Below, piece by piece: positions 17,053-26,225 of a DNA stretch of 64,000 nucleotides. The position numbers and the translations under genes were made by a program. Each line of letters starts with the position of its first letter. Position 1 is the first letter of the stretch. Under the pieces are notes generated by a model. That model worked only from the letters and a program-made list of their open reading frames with translations, searched no databases and was not told the origin of the DNA. Origin of the DNA: Thalassolituus alkanivorans (GTDB taxonomy: Bacteria > Pseudomonadota > Gammaproteobacteria > Pseudomonadales > Oceanobacteraceae); NCBI RefSeq assembly GCF_020447205.1, contig NZ_JAJAEL010000049.1, forward strand, positions 115,745 to 179,744, given 5' to 3'.

Positions 17053-19401
17053 TCAGCCCTCCAGCCAGTCCGATTCACAGTACACCAGATGCGGCAGGGG
17101 CTCCGGCGGCAGCAACTGATAGTCCCCTTGCTGATACAGACGTAAGCGCTGCGTATCGTCTTCCTGCCAGAGCTGCGGCCAGCGTTTACGGAACTCTTCC
17201 AGCACCTGTTGCGCCTGCTCAGGCCGCTGCTGCTCGTAGTGAACCCGGGCCAGATATCTGGCCTGCAGCCGGGTATCGGGAGAGCGGGCGGCCAGCAGTG
17301 CTTTGTCATACTGTTGCTGCTGCAGATAAATCCACAGAATTGAATAGTTGCTGTAGCCGATGCTGGTGGGCATTTGCAGGGTCTGATAATGCGTCTGAGC
17401 CTGCTGCAGCTCATCCAGCGCCTGAGCGAAATAGCGGCTGCGCTGTTTTTCCGGCGCGCTGCGCGCCAGATCGGCCAGTGCCCAGCCGCGGAAGAAGCGC
17501 GCATGGGCGAGATAGAGTTTGGTCGGCGCTGTATCGATAAAGCTCTGAAATTGCTGCAGTGCCTTGTGCAGGTATTCGCTGTTCTGGCCATGACGGCCAA
17601 GGCTGCTCTGGTCGAGTCCCTGATCCAGACTGGCAAAGCCCAGATAAAGTTCGCTCAGGCTGATCAGCGGAGTGGCTCCCAGCTGGCGGGCGATCCCGGC
17701 GGCTTCGCGGAAATAATCCTGTGCCAGATCCCCCCGGTGTAACTGCAGCTGAAAAAAGCCGCCATAAATCAGCGCCTGAGCCAGATCATAGGGTTGCTTC
17801 AACGTGCGATAGGCAGCAATGGCTGCTGCCAGTGCAGTGCTGCGCTCATGCAGCGGGAAACGGTAATTCTGCGCAATCGCCAGTTCGGTGGCGGCGATCT
17901 GTGGCTGATTATTCAGCTGGCGATAAAAATTAAGCGCTTTCTCCAGCCGCAGGCGATTGCTGTCCAGATCGTTCAGAGGCGACTTTTCCAGACCACTGTT
18001 GCTGGGGTTGCCCAGATAAAACAACTGATCTGCGCGCAGTTGTATATCGGCGGATTGTTCTGTCCGCAGACTGGCCTGTTGCAGTAAGCGTTGATGCTCC
18101 TGCCAGTTCATCGCATCCCAGGCTTGTTGTGCCTTGAGCTGCAGGCTCTGAGTGATCAGCTCCGGGTCGGAGGTTTGTTGCGCCAGATCCAGTGCCTGAT
18201 CGGCGAGCAGGCTGCTGCCGTTGTCGCCGCGCCATAAGGCCAGCTGTGCACGACTGTGCAGGGCAAAGGTTTTCAGGCTGAGGTCATTGTCCAGTTCGCT
18301 GGCGGGAATGGCGGCCAGTTGCTGTTCGGCCTGTTGCCATTCACCAAGATTGAGCAGTGCGCGCACCAGCCAGGCTCTGGCCCAGTGGCTGTGCGGCTCA
18401 ATGGTCAGGGATGCCTGAAAATAGGGCTGTGCACGAACGGCACCTTGCTGACGCAGGGCCTGCATCCCTTGCGCCAGTGCCTGGGCGGCAATCGGGTCGG
18501 TCGCGGCTGCCGGGTGTTTTTCAGCGTGCTGCGGACGCAGTAAGGCCAGCAGTTGCTGACTGATGGCCAGCGACTCAGCCGGCAGCGATGGGTAGCTGAT
18601 AGCCCCTTGTTGGATACGGCCATCACGATAAATCAGCTGAAAATCCAGCACCTGTTGCTGGTTATGCAGACGTACGCTGGCAAACAGCGCGGCGTCCTGC
18701 TGCTGGTCATTGAGCAGGGTGCGGATATGCACCGGCAGAGTTGGCCAGGGCAGGCCTGAATCGAGCAGTAATGACTGCGCCTGAGCCGGGGGGGTAACGC
18801 TCAGTTTTTGTTGGCGTTTCAGGTCAATGGCAATCATGTCCGCCAGCCCCAGCTCAAGCCAGGTCATCTGGCTTTCACCGGTGGCATTAATAAAAGGCAG
18901 AACCAGCAGGGATGACGTACTGCCGGAAGGGGAGATCTGAGTGCTGGCCGGACGCCAGAGCATCAGTGCGCTCACTAACAGGGCCAGTGCGCCGCCCAGC
19001 ACCAATGTGCGTAACAGAGCCGGATGCCATTTCTGGCGTGCCATTGACTGGCCGGGCGATGGTTCACTTTCGCTGCTTGTCCCGGCGGCTGTCAGGCGGC
19101 CAATAAACTGATAACCACGCTGATTGAAGGTGCGGATATAACGCGGTGATTGGGCGTTGTCGCCCAGTGCCAGCCGCAGTTCGCGAATGCTCTGGGTGAG
19201 GGCGTTCTCGCGGTAGTCGCCGTGGGTCCACAGTTCGGCCAGCAGTTCCTCTTTACTGACTACCCGGTCGGCATGTTGCAACAGATAGTGCAGCAGGTTG
19301 GCAACCTTGTGGCGCAGCACGGTGTGTTCGCCCTGATCGCTGTGAAGACTGCCGCGCTCGGGGTCAAAGGTAAATGCGTCAAATCGGTACTGCCTGGTCA
19401 T
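17053..19401 (-). CDS. membrane-anchored CadC-like winged-helix regulator with TPR domain
   Basis: 782 aa. Residues 1-100 form an OmpR/PhoB-type winged helix (MTRQYRFDAFTFDPERGSLH, VVSKEELLAELW, IRTFNQRGYQFIG). A single membrane segment follows around 130-150 (LLRTLVLGGALALLVSALML). The rest is a large, mostly helical, probably periplasmic domain: first an alpha/beta FlgN-like or TolB-like part with LLVLPFINATGES, then TPR repeats rich in Gln, Leu and Ala (AQALAQGMQALRQQGAV, ARAWLVRALLNLGEW). The layout is that of ToxR/CadC one-component sensors. It is divergent from the DsbD/TlpA redox operon, a likely target. Ligand unknown. Confidence 0.88.
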   Translation of the reverse strand: MTRQYRFDAFTFDPERGSLHSDQGEHTVLRHKVANLLHYLLQHADRVVSKEELLAELWTHGDYRENALTQSIRELRLALGDNAQSPRYIRTFNQRGYQFIGRLTAAGTSSESEPSPGQSMARQKWHPALLRTLVLGGALALLVSALMLWRPASTQISPSGSTSSLLVLPFINATGESQMTWLELGLADMIAIDLKRQQKLSVTPPAQAQSLLLDSGLPWPTLPVHIRTLLNDQQQDAALFASVRLHNQQQVLDFQLIYRDGRIQQGAISYPSLPAESLAISQQLLALLRPQHAEKHPAAATDPIAAQALAQGMQALRQQGAVRAQPYFQASLTIEPHSHWARAWLVRALLNLGEWQQAEQQLAAIPASELDNDLSLKTFALHSRAQLALWRGDNGSSLLADQALDLAQQTSDPELITQSLQLKAQQAWDAMNWQEHQRLLQQASLRTEQSADIQLRADQLFYLGNPSNSGLEKSPLNDLDSNRLRLEKALNFYRQLNNQPQIAATELAIAQNYRFPLHERSTALAAAIAAYRTLKQPYDLAQALIYGGFFQLQLHRGDLAQDYFREAAGIARQLGATPLISLSELYLGFASLDQGLDQSSLGRHGQNSEYLHKALQQFQSFIDTAPTKLYLAHARFFRGWALADLARSAPEKQRSRYFAQALDELQQAQTHYQTLQMPTSIGYSNYSILWIYLQQQQYDKALLAARSPDTRLQARYLARVHYEQQRPEQAQQVLEEFRKRWPQLWQEDDTQRLRLYQQGDYQLLPPEPLPHLVYCESDWLEG

Positions 19402-19616
19402 CCGTTGGGCCGTTTGCTGCCTGAGGTAAGGCGCCCATTCTAGGTAGTGCCGGCTTCCCCGGCAACCGTGCTGTTCTTTGGTGATTTCTATAAGTCATTG
19501 AAATATAAAGGAAAATATAAATTTTATAAGGATTTTAAGAGGATTTTAGCCCGTTTACATAACCTCAGCGGCGCTTCCTGCTATCAATGTCGTCATTACC
19601 AACGACGGAGTCCGTT
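19402..19616. promoter_or_regulatory. divergent promoter region, AT-rich
   Basis: 215 bp between the CadC-like gene and the redox operon. Bases 19490-19560 are strikingly AT-rich, with repeated ATAAA, TATAAA and TTTTA runs against a GC-richer background, as expected for a regulated divergent promoter. No exact operator was identified. Confidence 0.4.
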
Positions 19617-20312
19617 ATGGACAGTTTTATTCAAACCGCCTTGTTTGATGGGCAATGGTCAGTCTGGGTGCCTCTGGCTGTATTTGCGACCGGCTTGCTG
19701 ACCAGTCTTACCCCCTGCGTGTATCCCATGCTGCCGATTACGGTGGCGGTGGTCGGCAGTCACAGTGCTGACCGCCGTCAGGCCTTTGTCTTGTCGCTTT
19801 TCTATGTTCTGGGGCTGTCGCTGACTTACGCCATTCTGGGCGTTTTTGCGGCCAGCAGTGGCCAGCTGTTTGGCTCGGTCGCCAGCCATCCTGTCACGCT
19901 GTTGCTGGTGGCGTTTATGTGTCTGCTGTTCAGTGCCTGGATGCTGGGCTGGCTGAGAATGCCGGCCTTGCAGCTGCCAGACGTGCCTGCCGCCGGGCGA
20001 ATGCCTCCCTTTGTGCGCGTCATGCTCAGTGGTGCGCTGTCGGGCCTGGTGCTGGCTCCCTGTACATCGCCGGTATTCGGCATGCTGCTGATGTATGTGG
20101 CGGGACAGGGCAGCGTGCCCTGGGCGCTGTTACTGATGTTTGTGTTTGCCCTCGGCATGAGTGCGTTGCTGCTGGCTGCTGGCACCTTCAGCGGCATGCT
20201 GGCACGACTGCCGAAATCCGGGCGCTGGTTGCTGCTCAGCCAGCGTCTGCTGGCCGGCCTGATGTTACTGGCTGCTGTGTGGTTCAGCTGGCAGGCGCTG
20301 CAACCGTTCTGA
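19617..20312 (+). CDS. DsbD/CcdA-like transmembrane thiol-electron carrier
   Basis: 231 aa from ATG 19617 (CGGAG upstream at 19605-19609). Six or so membrane segments with the DsbD-beta signatures SLTPCVYPMLPI and LAPCTSPVFGMLL; the two conserved cysteines (in TPCVYP and APCTSP) are the redox pair that carries electrons across the membrane. It lacks the DsbD alpha and gamma domains, so it resembles ScsB/CcdA-like short forms that pass electrons to a separate periplasmic thioredoxin. Next is a TlpA-like gene 32 bp away, then a second thioredoxin-fold gene, so the three likely make one reducing pathway. Confidence 0.88.
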   Translation: MDSFIQTALFDGQWSVWVPLAVFATGLLTSLTPCVYPMLPITVAVVGSHSADRRQAFVLSLFYVLGLSLTYAILGVFAASSGQLFGSVASHPVTLLLVAFMCLLFSAWMLGWLRMPALQLPDVPAAGRMPPFVRVMLSGALSGLVLAPCTSPVFGMLLMYVAGQGSVPWALLLMFVFALGMSALLLAAGTFSGMLARLPKSGRWLLLSQRLLAGLMLLAAVWFSWQALQPF

Positions 20313-20344
20313 AGTTTCTGTTTTTAATCAATAAGGAGAACGCA

Positions 20345-20875
20345 ATGCGTAAACCACGTAAACCTGTGCTCAGACCGGCGGCTTTGCTGCTGGGCCTGAC
20401 GCTGATTCTGGCTCCCTCTCTGACGCAGGCGAAACCACCACTGGCGGTTGGCGATCCGGCGCCGGATTTCAGTGTGCAGACACTGGATGGCAAAACGCTG
20501 CAACTGAGCGAGCTGATCGGCAAGAAGCCGGTGTATCTGAAATTCTGGGCAACCTGGTGCAGCTACTGCAAAGCAGAAATGCCGTACCTGCAGTCCGTTT
20601 ATGAGCAGCCGGGAGAGCCTGTGCAGGTACTGAGTGTGAATGTCGGTATCAACGATTCGGTAGCCAATATTCAGCAGCTGTTTAAAGCCGGAGGCTACAG
20701 CATGCCGACCACCTTTGATCAGAACGGAGCGCTGACCGCCGCTTATGGGGTGGTGGGTACGCCAACGCATATTCTAATCGACCGGGATGGGCGCGTGGCT
20801 TACCGCACGTTTTTACTGACCGATCAGCTGGAAAATAGGGTGGCTGACTGGAGCCAACAGGAGGATAAACAATGA
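20345..20875 (+). CDS. TlpA-like periplasmic thioredoxin
   Basis: 176 aa from ATG 20345 (AAGGAG at 20333-20338). Signal peptide (PAALLLGLTLILAPSLTQA), then an AhpC/TSA-TlpA fold: VGDPAPDFSVQTLDGKTL, the active site W-C72-S-Y-C75 in KFWATWCSYCKAEMP, and the cis-proline GVVGTPTHILIDRDG. CSYC is not the usual CxPC of DsbE/ResA; it suggests a reductant with altered redox potential. Its TGA overlaps the next ATG by 4 bp (20872-20875). Probably receives electrons from the DsbD-like protein just upstream and passes them to a periplasmic client. Confidence 0.9.
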   Translation: MRKPRKPVLRPAALLLGLTLILAPSLTQAKPPLAVGDPAPDFSVQTLDGKTLQLSELIGKKPVYLKFWATWCSYCKAEMPYLQSVYEQPGEPVQVLSVNVGINDSVANIQQLFKAGGYSMPTTFDQNGALTAAYGVVGTPTHILIDRDGRVAYRTFLLTDQLENRVADWSQQEDKQ

Positions 20876-21807
20876 AAGCAGGACTGATGTCTTTATTATT
20901 ACTGGCACCGGTGATGGTGCAGGCTGAGCTGACCGATTTTCGTGGTGAGCCGGTGGTGACGGACAGCGATAAAATCCGCCATCTGGTGTTTACCGATATC
21001 TGGGCTGTTTATGATGGCCGGGGCGATGAACAATTGCTGCAACATCTGCCTGCCAGCTTCCGTCAGCAAAGCCAGCAAATCTGGATTCAGCCGCAGTTAA
21101 ATGTTACCACGGCGCAGCTGGAGGAATTTTCGGGCTACTATCCGCAGTTACAGCCACTGGTGCTGGATAAGGAATTCCGCCTGATGCGCAGCGAGGGCGT
21201 ATGGGAATCGCCTTATCATGTGCTTTACCAGGGAGAGCAGCGCGTGTTTTCCGGCAGTACGGATGAACTGCGACGTTATCTGGGTCTGACGGTAACAGAA
21301 AAAATGGAAGCTGTTGCGGCTGACAAGGCTTCTGATAACGAGGCTGACAATGCGGTTGTTAGCGCCGGCCCTCCGCAGAGAAAAAAACAACAGCCGGTAC
21401 AGCAGAAAAAGCCGCAGGCCGGTGCTGATATGGGCGATATCATGTTGCTCAATACCGGGGGCAGAGAGCAGAGTCTTAAAATTCTGACAGCAGAAAAACC
21501 GCTAAGCCTGGTATTTCTCGATACTCTGTGTCCGATGCCACATTTTCCCGGCTGCGAAGATAAAATCACGCAGCTGAATCAGCTGGTAGCAAGCACACCG
21601 GAGCGCCAGTGGTTAGGTGTTGTTAATTCTTACTATGTTAATGCTGAGGCGGTAGAACCTTTCCGTCAGCGTTTTAAACTGACGCTGCCGTTAATGTTTG
21701 ACCACGGGCATAAAGTCTTTGATGCCTTTGACGTACATGCAACACCTTATCAGATTGATATCGGTATCGGTGGTGTGCTGAAAAGCAGAGGGGATCAGAT
21801 TCATTAA
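20872..21807 (+). CDS. periplasmic double thioredoxin-fold protein, atypical CX7C site
   Basis: 311 aa. Signal peptide GLMSLLLLAPVMVQA. Residues 20-145 look like a thioredoxin-like domain without cysteines. A charged, Gln/Lys/Pro-rich linker (about 150-190, RKKQQPVQQKKPQ) leads to a second redoxin-like domain with LVFLDTLC220PMPHFPGC228, a CX7C pair instead of CXXC, and a HATPYQIDIG segment near the end in the place of the cis-Pro loop. The ATG overlaps the TlpA stop. I do not recognise a named family; it is probably a dedicated partner or client of the DsbD/TlpA pathway. A strong terminator follows. Confidence 0.75.
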   Translation: MKAGLMSLLLLAPVMVQAELTDFRGEPVVTDSDKIRHLVFTDIWAVYDGRGDEQLLQHLPASFRQQSQQIWIQPQLNVTTAQLEEFSGYYPQLQPLVLDKEFRLMRSEGVWESPYHVLYQGEQRVFSGSTDELRRYLGLTVTEKMEAVAADKASDNEADNAVVSAGPPQRKKQQPVQQKKPQAGADMGDIMLLNTGGREQSLKILTAEKPLSLVFLDTLCPMPHFPGCEDKITQLNQLVASTPERQWLGVVNSYYVNAEAVEPFRQRFKLTLPLMFDHGHKVFDAFDVHATPYQIDIGIGGVLKSRGDQIH

Positions 21808-21810
21808 AAT

Positions 21811-21837
21811 AAAAAGCCCGCAATCGCGGGCTTTTTT
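21811..21837 (+). terminator. intrinsic terminator of the redox operon
   Basis: Stem AGCCCGC / GCGGGCT with loop AATC, followed by six T. It lies 4 bp after the stop of the CX7C protein gene. The A-run on the left makes it usable from the minus strand too, where the lipoprotein gene ends at 21882. Confidence 0.9.
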
Positions 21838-21881
21838 ATGCGTCAGAATTTTCTTTGACACCGATGTTCGTATTTTTAAGG

Positions 21882-22907
21882 TTATTGCTGTGGATCTTTC
21901 AGGGTTAACGCTATCTGAGGCTGAAGGATCAGCTCTGAGCCTTTTTCATGATAATCGGGAATCGTAATATCAACAGCATAGCTGATTCCGTTTCTATCAT
22001 TCTGATAAATTCTGGTGCTGAGTTGTTCCTGACCACTGCAATCTTCAGAGGCAAAACATTCAAAATCACCGCTGGTCTGGTATTCATAATTACCATGATA
22101 AAAAGCGCCTAAATGTCGTTTTCCATCGTCATCTTCAATATAAATTTCATTTGCAATTAAAGCTATTCTTGCTTCTAAGAAGAAATTAACCAACGTTTCA
22201 TTCCACAGAAGAGGATAACCATTATCTGCTGTCAGGGTGCTGTTCTCTACACTGATACAGCGAGGAGTAACTCCAGGGCTGGTGTATACGGGGCCTTCGG
22301 GAGCGTCGCTGTTAACGACCAGTGACAATTCGGGGGCTGTATGCAGCTCGGTGGAGTCTGATATTTTAACTGCATAGAAATGTTCTTCTTTACTGGGGCT
22401 CACAGCGTTGAATTGGCTGTAGTAGGCTTTATTCCAGTAGCTGAGTTCACCGTAAAAGTGGTTGAAATTCTGACTAAAATAAAAGTCGTAAGTGGTGGTC
22501 AGGGTATTATCCGGCGTAATCCACTTTATTGTCTGGCGCCGTTTGGATAAGTCGAAGTCTTTTCGCTGGCTGTTGCCATAAGGTTCTTCATACCATGTCA
22601 TATTGCACATTTGTATCCATAGAATATGGTCTTCTGGCGTATGTTCAATAACGATAAACTGGCGTTTATCGGTACGGTAGGTGGTTCTGAAGTCTTTTTC
22701 CCCTTGTTTAAACTCAGAGTCAGAAACCACCATCCAGATACCATTTGGCGTATCGGTTGCTAATGCAGGGTTAACGGCAGGCAGGGATTGCGGAAATTCA
22801 ATCTGATTAATATCAACTTCTTTATCTTTAGTGTCATCACTGCCACCACAGGCAGTCAGAATAGCGGTAAGGGAAGTGAGCAGTAACAGGATAATACGGT
22901 GAGTCAT
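21882..22907 (-). CDS. hypothetical lipoprotein
   Basis: 341 aa from ATG 22907 (in-frame upstream ATG at 22922). Lipoprotein signal peptide IILLLLTSLTAILTAC with Cys followed by GGSDD, so probably outer-membrane anchored. No family recognised. The mature part is rich in aromatic and acidic residues (NHFYGELSYWNKAYYSQF), with beta-strand-like alternation and several cysteines (MCNMTW, RCISVENS, FECFASEDCSGQ), which suggest disulfides. The gene is visibly more AT-rich than its neighbours, hinting at recent acquisition. It follows the lytic transglycosylase gene on the same strand. Confidence 0.6.
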   Translation of the reverse strand: MTHRIILLLLTSLTAILTACGGSDDTKDKEVDINQIEFPQSLPAVNPALATDTPNGIWMVVSDSEFKQGEKDFRTTYRTDKRQFIVIEHTPEDHILWIQMCNMTWYEEPYGNSQRKDFDLSKRRQTIKWITPDNTLTTTYDFYFSQNFNHFYGELSYWNKAYYSQFNAVSPSKEEHFYAVKISDSTELHTAPELSLVVNSDAPEGPVYTSPGVTPRCISVENSTLTADNGYPLLWNETLVNFFLEARIALIANEIYIEDDDGKRHLGAFYHGNYEYQTSGDFECFASEDCSGQEQLSTRIYQNDRNGISYAVDITIPDYHEKGSELILQPQIALTLKDPQQ

Positions 22908-22958
22908 GTTGTTCCTTAACATTTAAATGTTTATAGCTGTCTTGCCGTTAGTGCTGCA

Positions 22959-23603
22959 TTAATAATTCACAAACCAGTGCCGTTCCCAGGTCAGCATAAC
23001 TTTTTCCGGGTATTTAGTGCGGCCAAGGCTGCCGTTGTAGCGTGCTAATGCACGAATCCAGTCGCCTTTTTCTTTATCGAGATAATGTTTGAGGATGGTA
23101 CAGCCATAACGCAGGTTGGTGGCGGGGTGCATCAGGTTGTCGTCGGTGCGCCCGATTTCTTTTTTCCAGAAAGGCATCACCTGCATATACCCCTGGGCGC
23201 CGACGTAGGACAGGGCAAAACGGTCAAAGGCACTTTCGACCTGAATCACCGATAACACCAGTTCCGGTGATAAACCGGCCCGGCTGGCTTCTTTATGAAT
23301 CAGGCTGAGTAATTCCAGCCGTTGTTTATCATTTTTGATATAGCGTTTAAGGCGTGCCGACATATCGACCAGCCAGACCTGTGCATCGTATTTATCTTCA
23401 AAGGATTCGCTGCTGCTAACGGCCTCTTTTAAGGCACTGCGTAATTCCGGATCAATACTTTGTGCAGAGCTCTGCGTAGCACTATAAGAGGGCAGGCTGA
23501 TCAAAATCAGAGCCAGCAGAGCGAAAAAAACCAGCGAACGCACAAGGCGTCCACTGGTTTCAGCTGTGAAGTCCCGGTTCGGAGTCTGCACAGAGGTCAG
23601 CAT
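22959..23603 (-). CDS. SLT-type lytic transglycosylase
   Basis: 214 aa. N-terminal membrane anchor or signal (LVFFALLALILISLPSYSA), then a goose-lysozyme-like SLT domain. Catalytic Glu123 lies in LSVIQVESAFDRFALSYVGA, followed by the family blocks GYMQVMPFW, NLRYGCTILKHYL and ALARYNGSLGRTKYP. It cleaves peptidoglycan glycan strands with formation of 1,6-anhydroMurNAc. The ends of this gene and proS meet (stop and start regions 23603/23604), so it is probably cotranscribed with proS. Confidence 0.9.
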   Translation of the reverse strand: MLTSVQTPNRDFTAETSGRLVRSLVFFALLALILISLPSYSATQSSAQSIDPELRSALKEAVSSSESFEDKYDAQVWLVDMSARLKRYIKNDKQRLELLSLIHKEASRAGLSPELVLSVIQVESAFDRFALSYVGAQGYMQVMPFWKKEIGRTDDNLMHPATNLRYGCTILKHYLDKEKGDWIRALARYNGSLGRTKYPEKVMLTWERHWFVNY

Positions 23604-25337
23604 TTAACCAATCTGCTGCTTAAGAAAATCAAGGATGTCGGCCAGTGGGATATCCTGAGCTTCGCCATGGCGGCGCGCTTTGTATTCCACATTACCGGCT
23701 TCCAGACCACGGTCGCTGATCACGATACGATGTGGCAGGCCCATCAGTTCCATATCGGCGAATTTAACCCCAGGGCTGGTTTTCTTGTCGCGGTCGTCCA
23801 GATACACGTCGAAGCCCGCAGCCGTCAGCTGAGCGTACAGCTCATCGGTGGTCTTGGTGACGGCTTCGGATTTCTGGTAAGCCATAGGCACAATACCGAT
23901 GTTGAACGGTGCAATCGCATCCGGCCAGATAATGCCTTTGTCGTCGTGGTTCTGTTCGATCGCTGAAGCAACAACACGGCTGACACCGATGCCGTAACAA
24001 CCCATCACCAGCGTACGGTCTTTACCGTTCTCATCCAGCACTTTGGCTTTCATGGCTTCGGAGTACTTGGTGCCGAGCTGGAAAATATGGCCCACTTCGA
24101 TACCGCGTTTGATTTCCAGTGTGCCTTTGCCGCATGGGCTTGGGTCGCCGGCAACCACGTTACGCAGATCACGGACTTCCGGCAGCTCGCAGTCACGTTC
24201 CCAGTTAAAGCCGGTCAGGTGGGTGTCAGCGGCATTGGCGCCACAGATAAAGTCGGCCATGTGTGCCGCAGAACGGTCAACATAGCATTTGGCTTGGATG
24301 CCCTGTGGGCCGACAAAACCACTGACGCCGCCAATGGCTGCGATTTCAGCTTCAGAAGCAAATTGCAGCGGGGCTGCGACACCGGCAATCTTCTCGGCTT
24401 TGATTTCGTTCAGCTCGTGGTCGCCACGCAGGAACAGCACCACAGGAGCCGGTTCGCCCAGCGCGTTTTCTTCGGTGTGTTCACCACGTACAACGATGGC
24501 TTTCAGCACCTGAGCCGGGCTGGCTTTGAGGAAGCTGGCAACGTCTTCGATGCTGGTCATCGCCGGCGTGGTAACGCTGGTCAGCGCAGCCGTGGCCGCC
24601 GGACGCTCGCCCGCCGGTGCTACGGCTTCGGCCAGTTCGACGTTAGCGGCGTAATCGCTCTCATTGGAGAAGGCAATATCGTCTTCACCGGAAGAAGCCA
24701 GTACGTGGAATTCGTGTGAAGACGCACCGCCGATAGAACCGGTATCGGCCAGAACCGGACGGAAATCCAGACCCAGACGGGTAAAGATGCGCGAGTAGGC
24801 TTCGTGCATTTTGTCGTAGGTAATCTGCAGACTGGCTTCGTCGGCATGGAAGGAATAAGCATCCTTCATGATGAATTCACGGGCACGCATCACACCGAAG
24901 CGCGGACGGGTCTCGTCGCGGAATTTGGTCTGAATCTGGTACAGGTTAACCGGCAGCTGCTTGTAGCTCGACAGCTGGTTACGGGCCAGATCGGTGATCA
25001 CTTCTTCGTGGGTCGGGCCGATACAGAAGTCACGGTTGTGGCGGTCTTTTACGCGCAGCAGTTCGCCGCCGTACTGGAACCAGCGCCCGGTTTCTTCCCA
25101 CAGCTCGGCAGGCTGTACCGCGGGCATCAGCACTTCCTGAGCGCCGGCGCGGTTCATTTCTTCACGCACAATGGCTTCGACCTTGCGCAGGGTGCGCAGA
25201 CCAAGCGGCATCCAGGTGTACAGGCCGGCGGCCAGTTTGCGGATCATGCCGGAGCGCATCATCAGCTGATGGCTGACGACAACGGCATCGGCCGGGGTTT
25301 CTTTTTCGGTTGCAATCAGAAATTCGGTGGCGCGCAT
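23604..25337 (-). CDS. proS: prolyl-tRNA synthetase (bacterial type)
   Basis: 577 aa from ATG 25337, close to the E. coli enzyme; the open frame runs further to 25421 but that extension has no family sequence. Class II motifs are visible: motif 1 region [18 protein letters not shown], motif 2 [22 protein letters not shown] (core [10 protein letters not shown]), motif 3 [17 protein letters not shown]. Between about 225 and 410 lies the YbaK-like editing insertion, with [15 protein letters not shown] and AVVRGEH. A C-terminal anticodon-binding domain follows ([19 protein letters not shown]). It charges tRNA-Pro. Essential housekeeping gene. Confidence 0.97.
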   Translation of the reverse strand: MRATEFLIATEKETPADAVVVSHQLMMRSGMIRKLAAGLYTWMPLGLRTLRKVEAIVREEMNRAGAQEVLMPAVQPAELWEETGRWFQYGGELLRVKDRHNRDFCIGPTHEEVITDLARNQLSSYKQLPVNLYQIQTKFRDETRPRFGVMRAREFIMKDAYSFHADEASLQITYDKMHEAYSRIFTRLGLDFRPVLADTGSIGGASSHEFHVLASSGEDDIAFSNESDYAANVELAEAVAPAGERPAATAALTSVTTPAMTSIEDVASFLKASPAQVLKAIVVRGEHTEENALGEPAPVVLFLRGDHELNEIKAEKIAGVAAPLQFASEAEIAAIGGVSGFVGPQGIQAKCYVDRSAAHMADFICGANAADTHLTGFNWERDCELPEVRDLRNVVAGDPSPCGKGTLEIKRGIEVGHIFQLGTKYSEAMKAKVLDENGKDRTLVMGCYGIGVSRVVASAIEQNHDDKGIIWPDAIAPFNIGIVPMAYQKSEAVTKTTDELYAQLTAAGFDVYLDDRDKKTSPGVKFADMELMGLPHRIVISDRGLEAGNVEYKARRHGEAQDIPLADILDFLKQQIG

Positions 25338-25562
25338 AAGCTTTGTCTGGATTCCACATGAGTGAATAGGAGGAGATTGCCGCGATTTTATCGCTTGCGC
25401 GCTCCGGCGGCAATTTACCATTTGGCCGGCTTTTGCAATGTGCTACCCCGACAGCCGTCTGCTCGTTGCCGGGCTGACATATAAAATTCACCGCAGGGCT
25501 CTTGTGCAGTCACTCAGCTATGACATACTCGCGGTCCATTCGTCCGTGTAAAAGGTGATGTC

Positions 25563-26225
25563 ATGGCGGAGGCCGACGATTTGCACAGTGCGGCGCACAA
25601 TATGCAGGCAAAGCAGGTTACAGCTTCTGCTGAAGCACCGGTATCTGAAGCCTGCCTGCGTAATCAACAACCCATTGCCGATATGCTGGAACGGGAGCTG
25701 CCACCGCACTCTGTTGTGTTGGAAATTGGCAGCGGTACCGGTCAGCATGCTGCCTTTATCAGCCGCCGTTTGCCGGGTATTAAATGGCAACCGTCTGAGC
25801 TTGCCGACCGTATTGCCGGTATCAATGCCTGGCGCGAACGCGCGCAGAACAGTAATTTTCTGCCGCCTCTGGTGCTGGATGTGGCGCAGGACCTGTGGCC
25901 GGTTAAACAGGTGGATGCGGTATTCAGTGCCAACGTGGTGCATTTTATCGGCTGGCCTAAAGTACGTGCCATGATGGCGGGTATCGGCCGGGTGCTGAAG
26001 CATACCGGTCTGGCATTTTTTTACGGCCCGTTTAATTACGGCGGTCAGTTCACCAGTGACGGTAACCGCCTTCTGGATCAGTGGCTGCGTGAGCGTGATC
26101 CGGACTCGGGCATTAAAGACTTTGAACAAATCGTGCTGGCGGCGCGTAAAGAAAAACTGCGTCTGCTGAAAGATATCGCCATGCCCGCCAATAACCGTCT
26201 GCTGGTGCTGCAAAAATATGTCTGA
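25563..26225 (+). CDS. DUF938 SAM-dependent methyltransferase-like protein
   Basis: 220 aa from ATG 25563 (no strong Shine-Dalgarno; TGATGTC precedes). Rossmann-type methyltransferase with motif I VVLEIGSGTGQHAAF, an acidic loop ending QPSELADR, and motif IV-like VDAVFSANVVHFIGW. The N-terminal block SEACLRNQQPIADMLER and the KHTGLAFFYGPFNYGGQFTSD region are typical of DUF938. Substrate unknown. It overlaps tag by 8 bp, so the two are cotranscribed, which hints at nucleic-acid or alkylation-related function without proof. Confidence 0.85.
   Translation: MAEADDLHSAAHNMQAKQVTASAEAPVSEACLRNQQPIADMLERELPPHSVVLEIGSGTGQHAAFISRRLPGIKWQPSELADRIAGINAWRERAQNSNFLPPLVLDVAQDLWPVKQVDAVFSANVVHFIGWPKVRAMMAGIGRVLKHTGLAFFYGPFNYGGQFTSDGNRLLDQWLRERDPDSGIKDFEQIVLAARKEKLRLLKDIAMPANNRLLVLQKYV

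Noticed and set aside
17031-17540. Plus-strand open frame of 169 codons opposite the CadC-like gene
   Set aside because: Low-complexity Ala/Pro/Arg translation typical of a shadow frame; the opposite strand codes for a clear TPR protein.
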